DNA of 64,000 nucleotides, from NCBI GenBank assembly GCA_963732225.1, contig CAVSYR010000002.1, positions 868,001 through 932,000 of the forward strand, given 5' to 3'. Every line of letters starts with the position of its first letter. The first letter of the stretch is position 1. The notes under the pieces are model-generated. The model saw nothing but the letters and a program-made list of their open reading frames with translations. It searched no databases and was not told the DNA's origin. Below are positions 47,009-54,399 of this stretch, piece by piece. Origin of the DNA: VRUE01 sp963732225 (GTDB taxonomy: Bacteria; Actinomycetota; Thermoleophilia; Solirubrobacterales; 70-9). Position numbers and translations under genes: made by a program.

Positions 47009-50000
47009 GTGTCCAATACCCAGTCCCGTGAGCTTCACGGCGAGGGCGTCTTCCGCTACTCGCCAGAGCGTGCCTATAGGCCGCTTGTCTCGCCGCCCAG
47101 CGTTGAGGACAAGGATGCCTGTGCGATCTACGCCTCCGTCCGCAAGGACGCGACGCCCAGTCATGCGCCGATCGAGCTGGCGATCCCGGCCCTGCAGAAG
47201 ATGCTCCACCGCGCCGGAAACGTCGACGGCGAGGGCGACGGTTGCGGCCTGCTGCTCGACCTACCGCGCAAGATCTGGGCCGAGGAGGTCCGTTCCGGTG
47301 GCCACGACCCCTCGCTCACCCTCGATGATGCCTTCGCCGTCGCCCACATCTTCGTCGAGCGCTCCCAGGACCTGGAGCGGATCCAGCACGACGCCCGCGA
47401 GCTGCTCGGCCAGGGCGGCTTCCGCATCCTCGCCGAGCGGATCGGCGTCGTCGATTCGCCCGCCCTCGGCCCGACCGCGCGCGAGGAGGAGCCGCACTTC
47501 TGGCAGCTCGCCGGCCTCGTCGCCGACGCCTCGCGCCGCGACCGCGTCCTCTTCGACCTGCTGATCGAGCTCGAGCAGCGGCTCGACGTCCACGTTCCCT
47601 CCTTCTCGGCGACGACCTGCGTCTACAAGGTGATGGGCGCGCCGAAGATCCTCGGCGAGTACTACCCCGACCTGCGCGACGAGCGCTTCGAGACGATCGG
47701 CAGCTTCGGCCACAACCGCTACTCGACCAACACCTGGCCGTCGTTCAAGCGGGTGCAGCCCTTCTCGGTGCTCGGCCACAACGGCGAGATCAACACGATC
47801 TCCCAGCTGCGCCAGGAGGCGAAAATGCTCGGCGTGCCGATCCACAGCGGTGGCTCGGACTCCCAGGATCTCAACCGCACGATCGACACCCTGGTCAGCC
47901 GCGACGGCCTCAGCCTGGCCGAGGCGATGGAGATGGTGGTGCCGCCGATCGTCGAAGAGATCCGCCGCATGCCGGAGGAGCTGCACCGCTTCTACATGTA
48001 CCTGCACCAGGCGATGGGCCCGTTCGCGCAGGGGCCGGTGGCGCTGATCGCCCGCCACTCGGGCGAATGCGTCTTCTCCTCCGACGCGCTCGGCCTGCGG
48101 CCGCTGTGGCAGGTCGAGACCACTGACGACTACGTCTTCAGCTCTGAGCCGGGCGTCGTCCCGGTCAACGCGATGGTCTCCGAGCCGAAGCCGCTCGCCC
48201 CCGGCGAGAAGGCACTGGTGGTGATCGATCGCGAGCGCAAGCGCTCGACCCTGCACTCGCACGACGAGATGCTGCGCATCGTCCGCGAGAGCTGGCTGCG
48301 CCGCAACGGCACCGATGAGGCGGCCGCCTACGACCGCGCCCTGGAGACCGGTGGCCCGCTCGAGGGCGAGGAGGTGCCGGGTTACTCCGACGCCGGCCCC
48401 GAGGAGCCGGTCAAGGTCACCGACCGCGTCCTCGCTGGCTTCGGCTGGCAGCGCGACGACGTCAAACTGGTCCAGCAGATGGCCTCCAACGGCCAGGAGC
48501 CGGTCGGCTCGCTGGGCTACGACGGCCCACTTGCCGCGCTCTCGCCAGAGCGCCAGAACCTCGCCGACTACTTCAAGGAGACGGTCGCCGTCGTCACCAA
48601 CCCGGCGATCGATCGCGAACGCGAGATGGAGCACTTCTCCACCCGCACCATCTTCGGCCGCCGCCCCTCGATCGGCGCCGCCGGTGAGGACACCGGCACG
48701 GTCGAGACCGCCTTCCCGGTGATCCTCGGCGGTCACCACGGCCTGGCGCCGCTCTCCGACAAGACCTACCGCGCGATCGCCCGCAAGCACCACACCTACC
48801 TGCTCGAGGACCTCTGGGAGGAGTTCCGCGGCCGCGCCGACGTGGTCGACATCTCGCTTCTGGAGTCGGAGACGACCCGTGGCGCGATCGAGCGGATCAA
48901 GCAGGAGGCGGTGAAGAAAGTCCGCGACGGCGCCGAGCTGCTGGTGCTCACCGACCGCACCGTCTACGACGCCGACCGCCGCTACCTCGATCCCCACCTC
49001 GCCACCTCCGCCGTCGACCAGGCGCTGAAGAGCTTCAAGGTCGAGCCGGGCGAGGAGAACCTGCGCCGCCGCTGTGGCCTGGTGCTGCGCTCGGCCTCGA
49101 TCCGCAACGTCCACGACACGATGCTGGCCCTCGGCCTTGGCGCCAACGGCGTCTGCCCGTACACGATGGTCGAAGTGGTCTGCGTCGAGGACTACGAGTC
49201 CGACGTCTCCAACCTCTGCGACGCGCTCAACAAGGGCATGGAGAAAGTGATCTCGACGATCGGCATCCACGAGGTGCGCGGCTACGCCCGCCAGTTCTCC
49301 TCGATCGGGATCAAGCCCGAGCTGACCGAGATCTTCATGACCGAGGCCTTTGCCGCCTCCGAGCGCGCCGGCGTCGGCTTCACCGACCTCGACGAGGACA
49401 CCAACGAGCGCGCCCGCGTGCTCGCCGGCGACGAAGACGCGAAACCGGCGAAGACGTTCCGCTTCTACCCCAAGGTCTACAAGGCCGCGATCGCGACCGC
49501 CAACGGCACCGGCTCCTACGAGGACTACTCGCAGAAAGTCCGCGACCTCGAGCAGCAGAGCCCGATCTCGATGCGCCACATCATGGGGCTGAAGGGCGAC
49601 CGGGAACCGGTCGACCCGGCCAACGTCGACGCCGGCATCGGCCATCACGACTACCCCGTGGTGATCTCCTCGATGAGCTTCGGCTCGCAGTCCGAGCCCG
49701 CCTTCCGCGCCTACGCCGAGGCGGCGAAGTCGATCAACGTGCTCTGCGTCAACGGCGAGGGTGGTGAGATCCGCGACATGTACGGGCACTACCGCAAGTG
49801 GCGCGGCCAGCAGGTCGCTTCCGGACGCTTCGGCGTCTCGGCGGAGATGCTCAACTCTTCCTACCTAGCCGAGATCAAGATCGGCCAGGGCGCCAAGCCC
49901 GGCGAGGGCGGCCACCTGCCCGGCAAGAAGGTCTCCGAGAAGGTTGCTGCCGCGCGTAACGCCGCGCCCGGCACTGACCTGATCTCGCCCTCCAACAATC

Positions 50001-51676
50001 ACGACCTCTACTCGATCGAGGATCTCGCCGAGCTGATCGACGAGCTCAAGACGGTCAACCCCGACGTGCGCGTCTCGGTCAAGGTCCCGGTGGTGCCGAA
50101 CATCGGCACGATCGGCCTCGGCATCGCCAAGGCTGGCGCCGACATCATCACTCTCTCCGGCTTCGAGGGTGGCACCGGCGCCGCCCGCCAGCACGCCCTG
50201 CGCCACGTCGGCCTGCCCTCGGACATCGGTACCCGCGCCGTGCACCGGGCGCTGATGGAGGCCGGCCTGCGCAACCGGGTCGAGATCTGGGCCGACGGCG
50301 GTTACCGCCACGGCCACGACATCGTCAAGCTGCACTGCCTCGGCGCCAACCGGGTCGGCTTCGGCACCTTGGCGATGGTCAGCCTCGGCTGCACGATCTG
50401 CCGCGGCTGTCAGCTCGACACCTGTCACGTCGGCATCGCGACCCAGATCGAGACCGTCGAGCAGGCCCAGGAGCACGGGCTGAAGAAGTTCACGCCGCAG
50501 GAGATCGACAGCGCTGCCGAGAGCTGCGCCCGCTTCTTCCAGGCGATGGGCGAGGAGGTCAAGCAGGTCGTCGCCTCGCTCGGTTACGAGCGCGCCCAGG
50601 ACCTGGTCGGTCGCTACGACCTGCTCGAGCAGGTCGCCCACCATGACACGGTCGACCTGGCGCCGCTGATCACGCCGCTGGAGGAGTTCCTCGACCTCGA
50701 GCCGATCGACCTGCCGGTGGCCGAGAGCGAAGACGCTCGCGCCGAGGCCGGCATGGTCGTCGCCCGGCCGATCCGGATGGAGGCCAAGCAGGCCTCGACC
50801 CAGATCGCTGGCCTCGCCGGCGACATCTGTTCCGGCCGCACGATCCACAACCACTTCCCCCGTGCCACCGATGCCAACGATCGCGTGCTCGGTTCTGAGC
50901 TCTCCGGGGCAATCGCGCGCTCGCGGATCTTCGAAGACGGCCCCGAGTCAAACGACGATGTGCTCGCCAGCCTCGAGTTCAACGGCGGCTCGGTCGCCGG
51001 CCAGGGACTCGGCGCCTTCAACTCTTACGGCGTCGCGATCCGGATTGAGGGCGGCGCCCAGGATGGCGTCGGCAAGACGATGCTGGGCGGCTCGATCGCC
51101 GTGCTCAAGGGCAAGGGCGCCAAGGGCCAGCGGGTCAACGGCTCGGTCGGCAAGTCCTTCGCCTACGGTGCCCAGCGCGGCCGCCTCTACGTTCAGGGCT
51201 CGGCCGACTCGCGCTTCTGCATCCGCCTCTCCGGCGCCGACGTGGTGCTGGCCGGCGAACCGGAGGAGTCGATCGACGACAGCCGCGGCTGCATCGTCGA
51301 CCGCGCCAACGCCAAGGGCTTCGCCTTCGAGTACATGACCTCCGGCCGCGCGATCGTGCTCGGCGACCTCGGCCCCTGGGCCTGCGCCGGGATGACCGGC
51401 GGTCGCGTCTACGTCCGCCACAACGCCTTCGGCATCGACGCCGAGGCGATCCAGCGCCGCCTTGGCGAGGGCGCCAAGGTCGAGCTCAAAGACCTCGACG
51501 CCGAGGGGCTACTCGACATTGACGACCTGCTCGGGGCCTACGCCAGCGAACTGCGGGCCACCGGCCAAGACGATGAGGCTGACCGCGTACTTGGTCTCGC
51601 CGCCGACGCCACCGGGAACTTCATGATGGTCGTGCCGCACAAGGTCCAGGCGGACCCGAGCATCTCGACCGAGTAA
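47009..51676 (+). CDS. gltB: Glutamate synthase large (alpha) subunit
   Basis: 1555 residues. N-terminal class II glutaminase: candidate nucleophile Cys in DKDACAIYASV (about residue 38, so a propeptide would be cut off), HNRYSTNTWPSFKR, GHNGEINTISQLR and SGGSDSQDLNR. Central domain ILGGHHGLAPLSD to NLCDALNKGMEKV, FMN domain with ISSMSFGSQSEPAF, LSGFEGGTGAARQHALRHVG and the iron-sulfur cysteines CTICRGCQLDTCHVG, then the GXGXG domain to the end. It transfers the glutamine amide to 2-oxoglutarate. gltD is not adjacent, so the electron donor is encoded elsewhere or is ferredoxin. GTG start fixed by GGGAGG. Confidence 0.95.
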   Translation: MSNTQSRELHGEGVFRYSPERAYRPLVSPPSVEDKDACAIYASVRKDATPSHAPIELAIPALQKMLHRAGNVDGEGDGCGLLLDLPRKIWAEEVRSGGHDPSLTLDDAFAVAHIFVERSQDLERIQHDARELLGQGGFRILAERIGVVDSPALGPTAREEEPHFWQLAGLVADASRRDRVLFDLLIELEQRLDVHVPSFSATTCVYKVMGAPKILGEYYPDLRDERFETIGSFGHNRYSTNTWPSFKRVQPFSVLGHNGEINTISQLRQEAKMLGVPIHSGGSDSQDLNRTIDTLVSRDGLSLAEAMEMVVPPIVEEIRRMPEELHRFYMYLHQAMGPFAQGPVALIARHSGECVFSSDALGLRPLWQVETTDDYVFSSEPGVVPVNAMVSEPKPLAPGEKALVVIDRERKRSTLHSHDEMLRIVRESWLRRNGTDEAAAYDRALETGGPLEGEEVPGYSDAGPEEPVKVTDRVLAGFGWQRDDVKLVQQMASNGQEPVGSLGYDGPLAALSPERQNLADYFKETVAVVTNPAIDREREMEHFSTRTIFGRRPSIGAAGEDTGTVETAFPVILGGHHGLAPLSDKTYRAIARKHHTYLLEDLWEEFRGRADVVDISLLESETTRGAIERIKQEAVKKVRDGAELLVLTDRTVYDADRRYLDPHLATSAVDQALKSFKVEPGEENLRRRCGLVLRSASIRNVHDTMLALGLGANGVCPYTMVEVVCVEDYESDVSNLCDALNKGMEKVISTIGIHEVRGYARQFSSIGIKPELTEIFMTEAFAASERAGVGFTDLDEDTNERARVLAGDEDAKPAKTFRFYPKVYKAAIATANGTGSYEDYSQKVRDLEQQSPISMRHIMGLKGDREPVDPANVDAGIGHHDYPVVISSMSFGSQSEPAFRAYAEAAKSINVLCVNGEGGEIRDMYGHYRKWRGQQVASGRFGVSAEMLNSSYLAEIKIGQGAKPGEGGHLPGKKVSEKVAAARNAAPGTDLISPSNNHDLYSIEDLAELIDELKTVNPDVRVSVKVPVVPNIGTIGLGIAKAGADIITLSGFEGGTGAARQHALRHVGLPSDIGTRAVHRALMEAGLRNRVEIWADGGYRHGHDIVKLHCLGANRVGFGTLAMVSLGCTICRGCQLDTCHVGIATQIETVEQAQEHGLKKFTPQEIDSAAESCARFFQAMGEEVKQVVASLGYERAQDLVGRYDLLEQVAHHDTVDLAPLITPLEEFLDLEPIDLPVAESEDARAEAGMVVARPIRMEAKQASTQIAGLAGDICSGRTIHNHFPRATDANDRVLGSELSGAIARSRIFEDGPESNDDVLASLEFNGGSVAGQGLGAFNSYGVAIRIEGGAQDGVGKTMLGGSIAVLKGKGAKGQRVNGSVGKSFAYGAQRGRLYVQGSADSRFCIRLSGADVVLAGEPEESIDDSRGCIVDRANAKGFAFEYMTSGRAIVLGDLGPWACAGMTGGRVYVRHNAFGIDAEAIQRRLGEGAKVELKDLDAEGLLDIDDLLGAYASELRATGQDDEADRVLGLAADATGNFMMVVPHKVQADPSISTE

Positions 51677-51684
51677 TCGTCCGG

Positions 51685-52074
51685 CTAGCGCTGGGTGAGG
51701 AGGTCCGCTATGGCGCGGATCTCCTGCAGGAGGCCGTCGAGCATTTGCTCGGTGTTGGTGTGGATGCGCCACTCGGCGTGTTGGCGCTCCTGCTCGACCT
51801 GGTCCACGCGCTGTTCTAGGGCGTCGGTGCGGGCGTTGGCCTTGTCTATGCGCTTGTTTAGGCGCTTCTCGGTCTTGCGGACTCGGCGCTTGAGCAGGAA
51901 GTCCGTCTCCTCGCGCAAGACATCCAGTTCGCGGCGCAGGACGGTCTCGTCAAGCCCGCTCTCCTGCTCGGCGAGCATCTCCTCGACGCCTGAGCGGACG
52001 CGCTCGATCTCGGCGTGGAGGCGCTCGCGGGCTCGCTCGGCGGCGACCTCGGGCGGGTCGGGATTCGTGCTCAC
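51685..52074 (-). CDS. Small coiled-coil protein, unknown
   Basis: 129 residues, nearly all helix: ARERLHAEIERVRSGVEEML and KRRVRKTEKRLNKRIDKANA followed by ALEQRVDQVEQERQHAEWRI. Predicted to form a continuous coiled coil from about 10 to 125; no membrane segment. GTG start with TAGCAT (52086-52081, minus strand) 6 nt upstream: leaderless. Repeat D2 lies between it and the FHA gene upstream. Convergent with gltB. Confidence 0.7.
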   Translation of the reverse strand: MSTNPDPPEVAAERARERLHAEIERVRSGVEEMLAEQESGLDETVLRRELDVLREETDFLLKRRVRKTEKRLNKRIDKANARTDALEQRVDQVEQERQHAEWRIHTNTEQMLDGLLQEIRAIADLLTQR

Positions 52075-52121
52075 GCGCCCATGCTAGGGCTCGGGGTGGC
52101 CGGAATTTGCGGAATAACAGG

Positions 52122-52203
52122 CGCCGCCTCCTCTGCTCCCGCGAGGACGCGCTAATGGCACCCGGCGATCTCGCGTCCTCGCTCCCGCGTCCGGGGGCGG
52201 CTT
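52122..52203 (-). repeat. 82-nt structured repeat, copy D2
   Basis: Minus-strand copy of the element at 17794-17875, same length, about 80 percent identical without gaps. It begins within the TAA stop of the FHA gene. Here the inner arms (plus-strand 52141-52151 and 52172-52182) are perfectly complementary over 11 bp. Compared with D1, pairs 22/63, 26/59 and 27/58 of the element are changed on both sides, keeping pairing. Unlike D1, no start codon follows its AGGAGG. Confidence 0.8.
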
Positions 52204-52765
52204 AGGCTTCCAGCGCGAAGAGGCGGAAGCGGCCGATCGCCAGCTCGTCGCCGTCGGAAAAGCGGCCCCATTCGACGATGTCGCCGTTGAGGAAGACGCC
52301 GTTGAGGCTGCGGTCGTCGAGGACTCGCAGTGAGTCGGGCTTCTCGGAAACGATCAGGGCGTGGCGGCGCGAGACGCTGGGGTCATCGAGGCGGATGTCG
52401 GCGGTGGCGCTGCGCCCGATCCTGGTCCAGCCCTGGGCGATCGGGAATACCTCGATCTCGCCGTCGTCATCGCGCAGGGCGACGTAGCGACCCGGTCCCG
52501 CCAGCATCTCCCGGGCCGCCTCCAGCCAGTCGGGGGTGGAGGCGGCACCGGGGAGCGCCATCTCGGCGGTCTGCCCGTGGTCCTGTCGGGCCGCGAAGAT
52601 CGAGTCGCGCTCGTACTCGGCGGCTTCGCAGCGCGGGCAATCGGGGAGCTGATCGTTCTCGCGCAGGGAAAGCTGGGATCCGCACGAGGCGCAGAAATAC
52701 GTTCCCGCACCCGGGGTCGTTCCCGCTACTAGGCGGTCGCTGCTTGTACCGAGACTGGTGGTGAT
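52202..52765 (-). CDS. Zinc-ribbon FHA-domain protein, probable ATC start
   Basis: 187 residues if started at ATC 52765. The N-terminal zinc ribbon has Cys25, Cys28, Cys43 and Cys46 (YFCASCGSQL and PDCPRCEAA). A C-terminal FHA domain (TRIGRSATADIRLDDPSVSR, then RHALIV, RSLNGVFLNG) binds phosphothreonine peptides. The first ATG (52561) lies after the ribbon and would leave only 119 residues with no Shine-Dalgarno. Upstream, the frame is open to a TAG at 52801-52799 without any ATG, GTG or TTG. AAGGAG (52777-52772) stands exactly 6 nt before ATC, and the product would open MTTSLGTSS. TAGCAT at 52801-52796 is a likely -10. Confidence 0.75.
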   Translation of the reverse strand: MTTSLGTSSDRLVAGTTPGAGTYFCASCGSQLSLRENDQLPDCPRCEAAEYERDSIFAARQDHGQTAEMALPGAASTPDWLEAAREMLAGPGRYVALRDDDGEIEVFPIAQGWTRIGRSATADIRLDDPSVSRRHALIVSEKPDSLRVLDDRSLNGVFLNGDIVEWGRFSDGDELAIGRFRLFALEA

Positions 52766-52777
52766 TGCTGACTCCTT
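52763..52777 (-). promoter_or_regulatory. Shine-Dalgarno deciding an ATC start for the FHA gene
   Basis: Minus strand AAGGAG (52777-52772), spacer TCAGCA, ATC (52765-52763). No canonical start exists in frame between the upstream stop and the zinc ribbon. Confidence 0.6.
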
Positions 52778-52885
52778 CCCGGCGTCTCCGCGTCGATGCT
52801 AGCCGCGGCTTTGCGGCGTCACATCGGGGGTTTCCCGCAGATCAAAGGCCACCAGATCCGGCGCGGGCATAGAATCGCGCCGCCT

Positions 52886-53404
52886 ATGGGCCCTGTCAGC
52901 GCAGAGATCGAGATCGACGTGCCGCGCCAGCGTGCCTTCGAGGCGATCGCCGATCTATCACTGCGGCCGGCCTTCACCGATCACTTCCTCACCGACTTCC
53001 ATCTCACTCGGATCGAGCCGACCGGGATCGGTGCCGGGGCGCGCTTTCGCATCGCCGTGCGGCCTCGGCGGATCTGGATGGACACCACGATTGTCGAGGC
53101 CGAGGCGCCGCACCGGCTGGTCGAGCACGGTCGCGGCGGCCGCGTCAACCGCATCCCCTCGGTCACGCTCTGGGAGCTGACCGAGGCTCCCGGCGGGCTG
53201 ACCAGGGTGCACGTCTCCTACTGGACCGAACCCTCGAATCCGGTTGACCGCGGCTTGGAGGTGCTCTCGGCGGGCTCGATTCCTTATGAACGGCGCTGGC
53301 GCGAGGCGCTGCGCAGGCTGCGCGAGCTGCTGGAGGCAGGGGGCCTCGAGGATGAGCGCGTCGCGGTCGCCGGCGGCAACCCCCACGCGACCGGTATTCC
53401 CTGA
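52886..53404 (+). CDS. SRPBCC (polyketide cyclase/START-like) protein
   Basis: 172 residues: VSAEIEIDVPRQRAFEAIAD opens the helix-grip fold, with FLTDFHLTRIEPTGIGAGAR, MDTTIVEAEAPHRLVEHG, and a long C-terminal helix RRWREALRRLRELLEAG. A hydrophobic ligand pocket is expected. ATG 52886 is preferred over upstream starts because the fold begins there and TAGAAT (52870-52875) lies 10 nt before it. Ligand unknown. Confidence 0.8.
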   Translation: MGPVSAEIEIDVPRQRAFEAIADLSLRPAFTDHFLTDFHLTRIEPTGIGAGARFRIAVRPRRIWMDTTIVEAEAPHRLVEHGRGGRVNRIPSVTLWELTEAPGGLTRVHVSYWTEPSNPVDRGLEVLSAGSIPYERRWREALRRLRELLEAGGLEDERVAVAGGNPHATGIP

Positions 53405-53431
53405 GCCCGGTCTTATAGGCTCTCGCCGCTG

Positions 53432-53980
53432 ATGCCCCGCCGCACCCGACTCGTCTTGCCGCTGCTTGCCGCCCTCCTCTTGGGCCTGGTGGCGTTGACC
53501 GTGTCCGCCTGCGGCTACTCGAGCGACTCCAAGGACGTCGCCGAGGGCGAGGTCGTCGAACTCGGCGACCTCAAGTATCAGGTGGTCTTCTCGCGCTTCC
53601 TCAACCCCAACGACAACGAGGATGCGGCCTACCTGGTCGGCCAGCCGCCGCTGCCGAAAGGCTCGAACTACTTCGGCGTCTTCCTCGAAGTCCAAAACAA
53701 GAGCGAAGAGACGCAAAAGCTGGCTGAATCGTTCACGATCAAAGACGCCGAAGAGGACACCTACGACGCGATTCCGTCGGAAAGCCTCTACGCCTTCCCC
53801 TTCGGCGGCGAAGTCGAATCCCAGGAACCGATCCCGGCCCCCGACTCGACTCCGCAGCAGGGCCCGATCGAGGGCTCGTTGGTCCTCTTCGAGCTTCCGG
53901 CCAGTGCCTCTGAGAACCGCCCCCTGACGCTCTTCATCGCCGGCCCCGAAGGCCCCGCGGAAGTCAAACTCGACCTCTAG
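53432..53980 (+). CDS. Lipoprotein with DUF4352-like domain
   Basis: 182 residues. Signal peptide LVLPLLAALLLGLVALTVSA followed by Cys (lipobox VSAC, Cys27). The mature part has the order of a DUF4352-type immunoglobulin-like fold: LGDLKYQVVFSRFLNP, GSNYFGVFLEVQNKSEETQK, FTIKDAEEDTYDAI and EGSLVLFELP. Located outside the membrane. TAGGCT lies 10 nt before the ATG. Structured repeat E4 follows the stop after 10 nt. Confidence 0.8.
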   Translation: MPRRTRLVLPLLAALLLGLVALTVSACGYSSDSKDVAEGEVVELGDLKYQVVFSRFLNPNDNEDAAYLVGQPPLPKGSNYFGVFLEVQNKSEETQKLAESFTIKDAEEDTYDAIPSESLYAFPFGGEVESQEPIPAPDSTPQQGPIEGSLVLFELPASASENRPLTLFIAGPEGPAEVKLDL

Positions 53981-53990
53981 CGGCGTGGGG

Positions 53991-54137
53991 GGAGGGTCTG
54001 GTCACCCTTCAGACGAATTGATATCGCACGCGCCTTCGGCGCTTAGCGACAATCGAAGAGCGCGGCTGCGCCGCGCCTAGAAACACGAGTGCAGCGGCCG
54101 CTTCGCGACATTCGTCTGAAGGGCGACCAGACCCTCC
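53991..54137 (+). repeat. 147-nt structured repeat E4 (conserved core, unique arms)
   Basis: Arms 53991-54018 and 54110-54137 are complementary over 28 bp with one mismatch. The 91-nt core 54019-54109 folds into three hairpins: GCGCC-TTC-GGCGC (54030-54042), GCGCGG-CTGCG-CCGCGC (54060-54076) and CGC-TTC-GCG (54099-54107). The core is about 85 percent identical to the minus strand of the core at 54268-54360, but the arms are unrelated. Element starts 11 nt after the lipoprotein stop. Confidence 0.9.
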
Positions 54138-54239
54138 GCGACAGTGCTGCAGGTGCGAATTTGACTCGCGTCGGGAGCTGGAGGAGCTCAAGCGAAGGCG
54201 GAGTCCGAACATGAACTCGGAGTCTCGGGGTGCTTCGAG
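54138..54239. other. Spacer between E4 and E5
   Basis: About 100 bases without a supportable gene. GAGCT/AGCTC and a repeated CGGAGTC are present; no promoter or other feature was recognised. The whole gap 53981-54399 has no coding evidence. Confidence 0.5.
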
Positions 54240-54388
54240 AGGGTGGTGGGTGCGTCTCTGCGGGAATGTTGCCGAAGGCAGCCGCTGCACTCGTGATTCG
54301 AAGCGCGACGCAGTCGCGCTCTCAAATTGCCGCTAAGCGCCGAAGGCGCGTGCGGTATCAATTCCCGCAGAGACGCACCCACCACCCT
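54240..54388 (-). repeat. 149-nt structured repeat E5 (opposite orientation to E4)
   Basis: Arms 54240-54267 and 54361-54388 are perfectly complementary over 28 bp and share no sequence with the E4 arms. The 93-nt core, read on the minus strand, matches E4. Differences are paired: GCGCGG/CCGCGC becomes GCGCGA/TCGCGC, and CGC-TTC-GCG becomes TGCC-TTC-GGCA. It begins 11 nt after the stop of the minus-strand penicillin-binding protein gene, so it has the same sense orientation to its gene as E4. Confidence 0.9.
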
Positions 54389-54399
54389 TTGGGACCCCC

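Noticed and set aside
47261..49789. 842-codon minus-strand open frame inside gltB
   Set aside because: Antisense shadow of a strongly biased codon pattern; no domain visible, and gltB is certain.
53981..54399. Small protein genes in the 419-bp gap
   Set aside because: Open frames there coincide with the inverted-repeat elements and show no start signals or protein-like composition.
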